This document shows, one piece after another, positions 56,861 through 64,000 of a stretch of 64,000 nt of DNA (position 1 is its first letter; each line of letters opens with the position of its first letter). The translations under genes and the position numbers were made by a program. The stretch lies in contig NZ_BSPQ01000001.1 in the NCBI RefSeq assembly GCF_030161115.1, positions 796,347 through 860,346 of the forward strand, written 5' to 3'. The DNA comes from Psychromonas marina (lineage in GTDB: Bacteria; Pseudomonadota; Gammaproteobacteria; Enterobacterales; Psychromonadaceae). Below the pieces are notes generated by a model that saw nothing but the letters and a program-made list of their open reading frames with translations, was not told where the DNA came from and did not search any database.

Positions 56861-58093
56861 TTATTTTTCTTCTTTGGGCTCTGTCGCTAGCTCAAATGCT
56901 TTGTGTAACGCACGAACAGCGAGTTCCAAATACTTACTATCTACTAACACTGATATTTTAATTTCAGAGGTCGCTATTTGGTGGATATTAATCCCTTCTT
57001 CACCTAATGTTTCAAACATTGTTTTTGCAACACCAGGATGATTCCACATACCTACGCCAACGATAGATACTTTAGCAATTTCGTTATTTCCTTGTACGGC
57101 TTCAGCTTTTAACTCCTGACATACCGTTTCAAGTAATACTTTTGCTTCTAGATAATCGTCACGATGTACAGTGAAAGTGAAGTCTGTTTTACCATTACCC
57201 ACGGTGTTTTGCACAATCATGTCTACGTCTATATTCGCATCACCAATTGGCGAAAGAATTTGTGCAGCAACCGTTGGTTGATCAGGTACACCCGATAAGG
57301 TTAGGCGCGCTTCATCACGGTTAAATGCGATACCAGAGATAACAGGAGATTCCATTTTATTTTCCTCATAACTTATTAACGTACCACCACCATCTTTAAA
57401 ACTAGACAGTACACGAAGCGGTACATTGTACTTCCCTGCAAATTCTACAGAGCGAATTTGTAAGACTTTAGTGCCTAAGCTTGCCATCTCTAACATCTCT
57501 TCGAAAGTGATGCTATCTAAACGGCGAGCGTTGGGCTCAACACGTGGATCAGTCGTATAAACACCATCTACATCAGTGTAGATTTGGCACTCATCCGCTT
57601 TAAGGGCAGCAGCAATAGCAACCGCAGAGGTATCACTACCACCACGGCCTAAGGTCGTAATATTGTTGTTTTCACAACGACCTTGGAAGCCAGCGACAAC
57701 AACAACACGCCCCGCTTTAATATGTGCTTGTAAATTTTCTGTTTCCACATCTAAAATACGTGCTTTAGAGTGGCTAGCATCGGTTTTCATGCGGATTTGG
57801 TCACCCGTCATAGATACCGCATCAACACCTAAATGATGAAGCGCCATTGATAACAATGCGATAGTTGTTTGCTCACCAGTGGTCAGCAACACATCCATTT
57901 CACGCGCACTCGGTGTTGCATTAAGCTCTTTTGCAAGCGCGATCATGCGATTGGTCTCACCAGACATCGCTGAAAGCACAACAACAACATCATTACCCGC
58001 ATCACGCGTTGCTTTCACTTTATCTGCAACCACTTTGATTCGCTCGACATTTGCGACCGAAGTACCACCATATTTTTGAACTATTAATGCCAT
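56861..58093 (-). CDS. lysC: aspartate kinase, monofunctional
   Basis: Phosphorylates aspartate on the way to Lys, Thr, Met and diaminopimelate. 410 residues. N-terminal kinase domain with VQKYGGTSVANVERI and the FQGRCENNNITTLGRGGSDT loop nearby (about 145); two C-terminal ACT domains (about 265-400) with VSIVGVGMWNHPGVA. The alpha2-beta2-type layout would allow an internal start for the small subunit. Between alaS and csrA. Confidence 0.95.
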   Translation of the reverse strand: MALIVQKYGGTSVANVERIKVVADKVKATRDAGNDVVVVLSAMSGETNRMIALAKELNATPSAREMDVLLTTGEQTTIALLSMALHHLGVDAVSMTGDQIRMKTDASHSKARILDVETENLQAHIKAGRVVVVAGFQGRCENNNITTLGRGGSDTSAVAIAAALKADECQIYTDVDGVYTTDPRVEPNARRLDSITFEEMLEMASLGTKVLQIRSVEFAGKYNVPLRVLSSFKDGGGTLISYEENKMESPVISGIAFNRDEARLTLSGVPDQPTVAAQILSPIGDANIDVDMIVQNTVGNGKTDFTFTVHRDDYLEAKVLLETVCQELKAEAVQGNNEIAKVSIVGVGMWNHPGVAKTMFETLGEEGINIHQIATSEIKISVLVDSKYLELAVRALHKAFELATEPKEEK

Positions 58094-58139
58094 CTTCTTT
58101 GCTTCTCATTTAAGGCGCACTATTAATGCGCCAATCCAT

Positions 58140-60773
58140 TTATAATTTAGTAGCAAGCCAAGGCTCAACAAGTGCTAATGCCTCATCAAGCGCGCTTGGA
58201 TTATTCCCTCCAGCCATCGCCATATCAGGACGACCGCCGCCTTTACCACCAACAGGCCCAGCAACTAAGTTAACTAACTCACCCGCTTTTACTTTCTTAG
58301 TTAGGTCTTTAGTTACACCGGCAATTAAACTTACCTTATCGTCACCCACTGCTGTTGCTAATACAACAATGCCTGATTGCAATTTATTCTTCATCTCATC
58401 AACGCTATCACGTAATGACTTAGGGTCAACGCCTTCGATATTAGCAATAACCACTTTAATACCATTAATTTCAATCGCATTACCGGTTAAGTTAGAACCT
58501 TTCTCACTCGCAATTTTTGCTTTGATTGTCGCTAACTCTTTTTCTAACGCTTTGTTGCGATCAAGTGTGTGGATAATCTTTTCACCAATGTTAAAAGAGT
58601 CTCCTTTTACCAAATCACACGCTTTACTGAATTGCTCGCGTAACGCATATAATGCATCCTCAGCAGCTGCACCAACAGATGCCTCAATACGACGAACACC
58701 TGCAGCAATACCGGCTTCAGAAATAATGATTAATAGTCCCATATCTCCTGTACGCTTAGTATGAGTACCACCACATAGTTCAACAGAGAAGTCACCCATT
58801 TGAACAACACGTACCATCTCATCGTATTTCTCACCAAACAGTGCCATCGCGCCTGTTGTTTTCGCTTCTTCGATATCCATCAGCTTAGTAACCACTTCAA
58901 AGTTGTCACGAATTGCTTTGTTTACCAAATGAGTCACTTGGTTTAGCGTACCGATTGATAGTGCTTCAAAATGAGAGAAATCAAAACGTAGTTTTTCAGC
59001 ATCACATAATGACCCTTTCTGGGTAACATGTTCACCTAATGTTTTACGTAAAGCAGCGTGTAATAGATGTGTCGCTGAATGGTGTAAAGCGATCGCCTTA
59101 CGACGGTCTGCTTCTACTTGTGCTTGTACTTTGTCATTAATGGTTAATGAACCGCTACTTAGGTAACCGATATGTAGGAAAGCATCACCCGATTTCTTAG
59201 TATCAGTAACCGTAAAGATACCGTTACTTAACTTTAAGATACCTGCATCACCGGTTTGACCACCAGATTCAGCATAAAAAGGCGTTTGCGATAGCACAAC
59301 TTGTGCAGTATCACCTTCAACTAAAGTATCAACAAAGGCGCCTTCTTTAATTAAATTCGTCACTGTTGCACTAGCTTCTAATGTTTCGTAACCGATAAAC
59401 TCAGTTTTACCATCGATTTTTAATACATCGTTGTAATCTTTACCAAAGTTATTGGCTTGTTGAGCACGCGCACGTTGCTCAGCCATTGCGCTATCAAACC
59501 CGTCTTGGTCAATTGTTAATTCACGTTCACGTGCGATATCAGCCGTTAAATCAGCAGGGAAACCGTAAGTGTCGTAAAGTTTAAAAACAACATCACCAGG
59601 GACAACCGAACCTTCTAAGTCATCAAGTGCAATATCTAAAATCTGTAAACCACGCTCTAACGTTTTACCAAATTGCTCCTCTTCTAAACGCAGGATTTTT
59701 TCAACAAATAAACGTTGTTGTAATAACTCAGGGTAAGCTTCACCCATCTGTTTGATAAGCTCTTCATAAATTTTGTAGAAAAAGACCTCTTTAGCACCTA
59801 ATTTATGTCCGTGACGTACTGCACGACGAATAATACGACGTAATACGTAACCACGACCTTCATTTGAAGGCATTACACCATCAGCAATTAAGAAACCACA
59901 TGAACGGATATGATCTGCCACTACGCGTAATGACTTATCTTCTAAATCAGTTGCGCCAGTGACTTCTGCCACTTTTTTGATAAGACCTTGGAAAATATCA
60001 ATATCGTAGTTTGAGTGACCGTTTTGCATAATTGCAGAGATACGTTCAAGACCCATACCTGTGTCAACAGAAGGTTTCGGTAAATTTTCCATCGTACCGT
60101 CAGCATGACGGTTGAATTGCATGAATACTAGATTCCAGATTTCGATAAAACGATCACCATCTTCTTCAGGTGTTCCTGGAGGCCCACCCCAGATGTGTTC
60201 ACCGTGATCGTAAAAAATCTCAGAACAGGGACCACAAGGACCCGTATCACCCATCGACCAAAAGTTATCTGACTCAAATTTTTTCTCAGGTGATTTATCA
60301 CCAATACGAATAATTCTGTCTTCTGGTACGCCTATTTTATTTGCCCATAATGAAAATGCTTCATCATCACTTTCATAAACGGTAACAAGTAGCTTTTCTT
60401 TTGGGATTTTCAGAACGTCAGTTAAATATTCCCATGCAAATGAAATAGCTTCTTCTTTGAAGTAATCGCCAAAACTGAAGTTACCTAACATTTCGAAAAA
60501 TGTATGGTGACGAGCAGTATAACCAACATTATCAAGGTCGTTATGTTTGCCGCCTGCACGTACACAACGTTGACTAGAAGTAGCACGTGTATAAGCTCGT
60601 TGCTCAGTACCAAGGAAAGTATCCTTAAACTGATTCATACCTGCATTAGTAAATAGCAAAGTAGGATCGTTATCAGGCACAAGAGAACCACTACTAACTG
60701 TTTGGTGGCCTTTCTTCGTAAAAAATTCAAGAAATCCTTGGCGAATTTCAGACGTCGACTTAATCGTGGTCAT
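58140..60773 (-). CDS. alaS: alanyl-tRNA synthetase
   Basis: Charges tRNA-Ala; class II. 877 residues, usual length. N-terminal catalytic part with [20 protein letters not shown] nearby and the [16 protein letters not shown] segment (about 307). Editing domain with [13 protein letters not shown] (about 567) and [11 protein letters not shown] (about 670) that holds zinc; C-terminal [15 protein letters not shown]. Promoter-region 60774-60850 lies against that of the divergent MarR-GNAT gene. Confidence 0.97.
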   Translation of the reverse strand: MTTIKSTSEIRQGFLEFFTKKGHQTVSSGSLVPDNDPTLLFTNAGMNQFKDTFLGTEQRAYTRATSSQRCVRAGGKHNDLDNVGYTARHHTFFEMLGNFSFGDYFKEEAISFAWEYLTDVLKIPKEKLLVTVYESDDEAFSLWANKIGVPEDRIIRIGDKSPEKKFESDNFWSMGDTGPCGPCSEIFYDHGEHIWGGPPGTPEEDGDRFIEIWNLVFMQFNRHADGTMENLPKPSVDTGMGLERISAIMQNGHSNYDIDIFQGLIKKVAEVTGATDLEDKSLRVVADHIRSCGFLIADGVMPSNEGRGYVLRRIIRRAVRHGHKLGAKEVFFYKIYEELIKQMGEAYPELLQQRLFVEKILRLEEEQFGKTLERGLQILDIALDDLEGSVVPGDVVFKLYDTYGFPADLTADIARERELTIDQDGFDSAMAEQRARAQQANNFGKDYNDVLKIDGKTEFIGYETLEASATVTNLIKEGAFVDTLVEGDTAQVVLSQTPFYAESGGQTGDAGILKLSNGIFTVTDTKKSGDAFLHIGYLSSGSLTINDKVQAQVEADRRKAIALHHSATHLLHAALRKTLGEHVTQKGSLCDAEKLRFDFSHFEALSIGTLNQVTHLVNKAIRDNFEVVTKLMDIEEAKTTGAMALFGEKYDEMVRVVQMGDFSVELCGGTHTKRTGDMGLLIIISEAGIAAGVRRIEASVGAAAEDALYALREQFSKACDLVKGDSFNIGEKIIHTLDRNKALEKELATIKAKIASEKGSNLTGNAIEINGIKVVIANIEGVDPKSLRDSVDEMKNKLQSGIVVLATAVGDDKVSLIAGVTKDLTKKVKAGELVNLVAGPVGGKGGGRPDMAMAGGNNPSALDEALALVEPWLATKL

Positions 60774-60883
60774 GAGTTATTCCAAATAAAAAGAGGTTTA
60801 ATTAATTAGCGCTAATATAGCACGGTGCAACATACGGGGAAAGTAGACAACGAGTCACATTTTGCTCAATTTTCACACTAATA

Positions 60884-60912
60884 TTGACATACAACTGAAG
60901 CGACACGATACT
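60884..60912 (+). promoter_or_regulatory. promoter of the marR-GNAT/azlCD unit
   Basis: TTGACA (60884-60889), 17-base spacer, GATACT (60907-60912). Predicted start near 60919, within the palindrome that follows. Confidence 0.65.
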
Positions 60913-60915
60913 AAC

Positions 60916-60933
60916 TACGTAACTGGTTACGTA
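60916..60933 (+). promoter_or_regulatory. palindromic operator, likely for the MarR-type regulator
   Basis: TACGTAAC-TG-GTTACGTA is a perfect 8-bp inverted repeat over the predicted transcription start, 18 bases before the gene for a MarR-GNAT protein. Size and position are typical of autoregulatory MarR sites. Confidence 0.65.
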
Positions 60934-60951
60934 CTTTATAGGGAATTGTAA

Positions 60952-61911
60952 ATGGATTATATGGAAAGCTTAGCGAGCCTTAGCTTAGGCAGTCGCTTGA
61001 AACGGCTTAGTGAGCAGTTATTTGCAGAAGTTGCGGTGATTTATGAAAGCGTTGGTTTGAAGTTAAACCCTAACTACTTTTTACTGATTAATTTAATCAA
61101 CCAAAAGGGGCCGATGGGGATCATCCAAATTGCTGAATCACTATCTATTAGTCACCCAGCAGTCAGCAAGCTTGCCAGTAAAATGGTGGCAGAGGGATAT
61201 TTAATTAAACAAGCACATCCCTCGGATAAGCGTGCGAGTAACCTGAGTTTAACCCTACAATCATTACAAATCATTGAACAAGCAACCCCCATCTGGAAAA
61301 TACTCAAGAAGCATTTAGATCTAATTGAAAGTGAACAAAACATGCCTCTACTCAGCTCGTTAAACCAATTTGAAAAATCTTTAACTAGCTACAAACTAAA
61401 TGAAAAAGTATTAAAAGAAGCACTTCAAGAGATCCATGAAATAAAGATAGTGAACTGGAATAATGAATACAAAAATGACTTTAAAGCACTTAATATGGTC
61501 TGGCTAAATAGTGAGTTTAACGGAGAGTTAACCAAAGCAGATCAGCAAGCACTGAACCAGCCAGAAAGTTATTATTTAGCGCAGGGGGGATACTTATTCT
61601 TTGCAAAACAAGGCAATGAAATCATTGGCTGTATTGCTATCAAACCAGCCAACTTAAACTCATTTGAAATATCAAAGATGGCTGTAGCAAGTGGTTATCA
61701 AGGACAAGGAATAGGCAGGAAGTTACTATTAAAGTCTCTTAATAAAGCTCGTGATTTACAAGTAAAAACAGTGTTTTTAGAAACTAACAGTAATTTAACG
61801 CGGGCAATAAGCCTATATCAACATGTTGGTTTTATGACAAAAAAACATCCAAATGGGAAAAGTGATTACCACCGAGCAGATATCTATATGGAGCTACAAT
61901 TACATGCTTAA
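60952..61911 (+). CDS. MarR-type regulator fused to GNAT acetyltransferase
   Basis: 319 residues. N-terminal winged-helix MarR domain (about 15-145): PMGIIQIAESLSISHPAVSKLASKM recognition part and the wing KQAHPSDKRASN. C-terminal GNAT domain (about 150-317) with the acetyl-CoA loop GYQGQGIGRKLL (Q/RxxGxG/A, about 247) and YQHVGFMTKKHP. Such fusions are common in gammaproteobacteria but their substrates are mostly unknown. It overlaps the azlC start by 8 bases, and a palindrome overlaps the promoter. Confidence 0.88.
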   Translation: MDYMESLASLSLGSRLKRLSEQLFAEVAVIYESVGLKLNPNYFLLINLINQKGPMGIIQIAESLSISHPAVSKLASKMVAEGYLIKQAHPSDKRASNLSLTLQSLQIIEQATPIWKILKKHLDLIESEQNMPLLSSLNQFEKSLTSYKLNEKVLKEALQEIHEIKIVNWNNEYKNDFKALNMVWLNSEFNGELTKADQQALNQPESYYLAQGGYLFFAKQGNEIIGCIAIKPANLNSFEISKMAVASGYQGQGIGRKLLLKSLNKARDLQVKTVFLETNSNLTRAISLYQHVGFMTKKHPNGKSDYHRADIYMELQLHA

Positions 61912-62617
61912 CGTACAGCAGAAAAGAGAATTTGTAGATGGCTCAAAAGCCGCTCTTCCCCTGATCGTAGGTGCAATTCCCTTCGCTATATTGTTTGGCA
62001 CATTAGCCCCTACTAGTGGATTATCAGCGCTTGCAACAATCATGATGTCGGTATTAGTTTTTGCAGGCTCAGCTCAGTTTATTGTACTAGCCCTTATTGC
62101 TGCGCAAGCACCGATAGAGATGATTCTATTGACAACATTTGTAGTTAACCTTCGTCATCTTTTATATGCCACAGCATTAGTCGAACATGTTAAACACCTG
62201 CCACTTCATTGGCGCGCTATTCTCGCTTTTGGTTTAACAGATGAAAGTTTTGCCAATATGAGTCAGCGATATATGCAGCAAGATAAAAGCAACGCACATT
62301 ATTTCTATTTAGGATCAATATGTTGTTTTTATTGCACTTGGGTGAGCTTTACTATTTTAGGGGTTACACTTGGTAGTTTGATTCCTGATATGAGTAATTG
62401 GGGCTTAGAGTTTGCCATGTCAGTCACCTTTATTGGAATGGTAGTTCCCTACATGAATAGCAAGGCAATGATCAGTGCCATTATAGCAGCGGGAATAAGC
62501 TCACTTACTTTTGCACATTTACCTAATAAACTCGGGCTGATTATAAGTGCATTAATAGGCGTAGCTGTGGGTTTAACAGTGACAAAATTTAAAAATAAAC
62601 AGCTGTCTTATGAATAA
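61904..62617 (+). CDS. azlC: branched-chain amino acid exporter, large subunit (AzlC)
   Basis: 237 residues from ATG at 61904 (MLNVQQKREFVDG); the frame is open 17 codons earlier inside the upstream gene. About seven hydrophobic segments; PLIVGAIPFAILFGTLAP and FAGSAQFIVLALI, then NLRHLLYATAL are the AzlC marks. Works with AzlD to export branched-chain amino acids or analogues. Overlaps the regulator gene by 8 bases. Confidence 0.9.
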   Translation: MLNVQQKREFVDGSKAALPLIVGAIPFAILFGTLAPTSGLSALATIMMSVLVFAGSAQFIVLALIAAQAPIEMILLTTFVVNLRHLLYATALVEHVKHLPLHWRAILAFGLTDESFANMSQRYMQQDKSNAHYFYLGSICCFYCTWVSFTILGVTLGSLIPDMSNWGLEFAMSVTFIGMVVPYMNSKAMISAIIAAGISSLTFAHLPNKLGLIISALIGVAVGLTVTKFKNKQLSYE

Positions 62618-62640
62618 CTACTAAAGCAAAAGAGAATAAT

Positions 62641-62958
62641 ATGAATGAAGCCGTATTAATAATAGGTATGACAGTAATAACCTTTACCATTCGATTTGTG
62701 ATGTTTGCATTTGCAGGGAAAATGACTTTTCCAAACTGGCTAGCACTTGCCTTAAAATTTGTCCCACCCGCAGTGTTAACTGCGATTATCGTACCTTCAG
62801 TCGTTATGCCACAAGGCTATACAGATTTAAGTATCGATAATAGCTACCTGATCGCCGCTATTTTTGCCGTTACAGTAGCTATTTATAGCAAGAGCTTATT
62901 AAAAACTATTGGGTTAGGCATGATGCTCTTTTTAATATTGCGTTACTTGGCGATGTAA
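62641..62958 (+). CDS. azlD: branched-chain amino acid exporter, small subunit (AzlD)
   Basis: 105 residues, three or four helices; TFTIRFVMFAFAGKM and LKFVPPAVLTAIIVPSV are the AzlD/BrnE-type marks. Follows azlC by 23 bases with GAGAATA ribosome site. Last gene of the unit. Confidence 0.88.
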   Translation: MNEAVLIIGMTVITFTIRFVMFAFAGKMTFPNWLALALKFVPPAVLTAIIVPSVVMPQGYTDLSIDNSYLIAAIFAVTVAIYSKSLLKTIGLGMMLFLILRYLAM

Positions 62959-62989
62959 ATTGGCAAACTCCTAAAACGGAAGAATAGTA

Positions 62990-63690
62990 TACAACTGTGG
63001 GTCGGTCTTTAGGCCGACAATTGGGTGAAGCCCGATATGAACTTTCTCTTTAAGATATTTATTGATGCGAAGAGGCGCTTGTCGATGGGTAACATTGCTC
63101 GTTACCCTTGCCTATCGGCAAACTCACCCTACTCTCACTATATGTATTGGCCAGTCGAAACGTTGAAGTATCTCAGAAATGATAATTAATCATTTCTTTC
63201 TGTCCCATATAGTGGGCCACCGTCGTCCAAGCGGCTAAAACCAAAAAATAAGGTACAGCTGTAGGTCGGTCTTTAGGCCGACAATTGGGCGAAGCCCTAT
63301 ATGAACTTTCTTTTTTAGGATATATATTGATACGAAGAGGCGCTTGGCGATGGGTGAACACTGTTCGTAACCCTTGCCTGTCGGCAAACTCCCCCTACTA
63401 TCACTATACGCATTGGCCACTCGTTATTTTGAAGTATCTCAGAAATGATTATTAATCATTTCTTTCTGTCCAATGTAATGGACCACCGTCGTCTAAGCGG
63501 CTAAAACGAAAAAATAAGGTACTGCTGTAGGTCGGTCTTTAGGCCGACAATTGGGCGAAGCCCGATATGAATTTTCTTTGTAGGATATATATTGATACGC
63601 AGAGGCGATGGGTGATGGGTGAACATTGCTCATAAACCTGTGCTGTCGCACAATTCGCCTACTATCACATGGTTTGATACTGCCTATGGC
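62990..63690. repeat. tandem ~265-bp repeat array with internal hairpins
   Basis: GTCGGTCTTTAGGCCGAC starts at 63001, 63265 and 63531 (steps 264 and 266), giving about 2.6 copies. Each unit has three inverted repeats: GTCGG/CCGAC, GGGCGAAGCCC, and AGAAATGAT-AATTA-ATCATTTCT. The third copy breaks off near 63690 before the transposase gene. Short open frames inside are not coding. Confidence 0.9.
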
Positions 63691-63754
63691 AGGCTATTAA
63701 TACCAATTCCATTAATTTTGTGATCTAATAAGGTACAATTTAAAGGTGCTGAAT

Positions 63755-64000
63755 ATGACTCAAGAATTATCTAAAATCATTAGCTCAACATCAGATGCGA
63801 GACTAAAGCTTCGCTTATTAGCGGTTTCTCACTTCCTCGATGGTAAAAATAGAACTCAAATATCTGAATACTTAAAAGTAAGCCGAACGAGTGTTAATAG
63901 CTGGATACAAACCTATTTAATACAGGGGATTTCAGGGCTAAAAGAGAAAAAGCATACAGGTCGTCCAAAGGGGTTAAGCGTAGAACAGCTCTCTCAACTA
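63755..64000 (+). CDS. IS630-type transposase, 3' part outside the window
   Basis: 82 codons from ATG at 63755 (ribosome site AAAGGTG) to the window end, without a stop. It begins MTQELSKIISS and contains a helix-turn-helix: RTQISEYLKVSRTSVNSWI (about 36-54), followed by GISGLKEKKHTGRPKGLS, which matches the N-terminal DNA-binding part of IS630/Tc1-type transposases. The DDE domain would lie downstream. The left IS end is probably near 63700, but its mate is not visible. Confidence 0.85.
   Translation, partial: MTQELSKIISSTSDARLKLRLLAVSHFLDGKNRTQISEYLKVSRTSVNSWIQTYLIQGISGLKEKKHTGRPKGLSVEQLSQL

Noticed and set aside
58126..58764. 212-codon frame antisense to alaS
   Set aside because: Mirror of alaS codons in a conserved region; no independent signals.
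63173..63420. Short minus-strand frames in the repeat array
   Set aside because: They consist only of repeat units and have no start signals.

Overview
The window is ordinary chromosomal DNA of a marine, probably cold-adapted gammaproteobacterium of the Vibrio/Shewanella/Psychromonas group. Gene order (orn/rsgA/psd; rpsF-priB-rpsR-rplI; yqaA-gshA-luxS; alaS-lysC-csrA followed by Ser and Arg tRNAs), a sodium-pumping oxaloacetate decarboxylase and a moderately AT-rich composition fit this. Psychromonas is my best guess; it is an inference from gene content, not a match I could run.

Layout. 1-2.1 kb: 3' part of an RND efflux pump. 2.2-5.0 kb: two unrecognised membrane genes between near-identical terminators. 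5.2-8.3 kb: prepilin peptidase, tadA and a 56-residue gene, then ndk and a YafD-like EEP protein. 8.4-13.2 kb: three tRNA-Gly genes, orn, rsgA, psd, ilvA. 13.4-17.7 kb: a two-helix potassium channel facing a translationally coupled pair of MscS channel and large membrane NTPase-like protein. 17.8-25.9 kb: a B12-uptake locus with promoter, cobalamin riboswitch, BtuB-like receptor, binding protein, permease, ATPase, an unknown membrane protein, and an ExbB-like plus TonB pair without ExbD. 25.9-28.8 kb: gloA, a small barrel, an Omp85-type barrel and an unknown gene. 28.9-29.75 kb: Arg-His-Pro tRNA operon followed by a 125-bp tandem array carrying tRNA-Pro 3' ends and terminators. 30-36.4 kb: rnr-rlmB, a coiled-coil/DUF481 protein, and the ribosomal operon with a duplicated rplI tail. 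37-45.3 kb: chemoreceptor, fRMsr, lysS, prfB (programmed frameshift), a thioredoxin-2 homologue without active-site cysteines, ilvIH. 45.4-55.1 kb: small membrane protein, copper chaperone, barrel, CorB/CNNM protein, luxS, lipoprotein, gshA, yqaA, oadGAB. 55.6-60.8 kb: three tRNA-Arg, tRNA-Ser, csrA, lysC, alaS. 60.9-64 kb: MarR-GNAT fusion with azlCD, then a 265-bp repeat array and the start of an IS630-type transposase.

The more original material is regulatory and repetitive: the tRNA-Pro repeat array (organised like the E. coli tyrT repeats), a legible sequester/anti-sequester hairpin pair behind the B12 riboswitch, a palindromic operator before the MarR-GNAT gene, several minisatellites at gene ends, and three proteins of known family with altered key features (Walker A without lysine, thioredoxin without cysteines, ExbB/TonB without ExbD). 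No CRISPR array, prophage or known defence island is visible.
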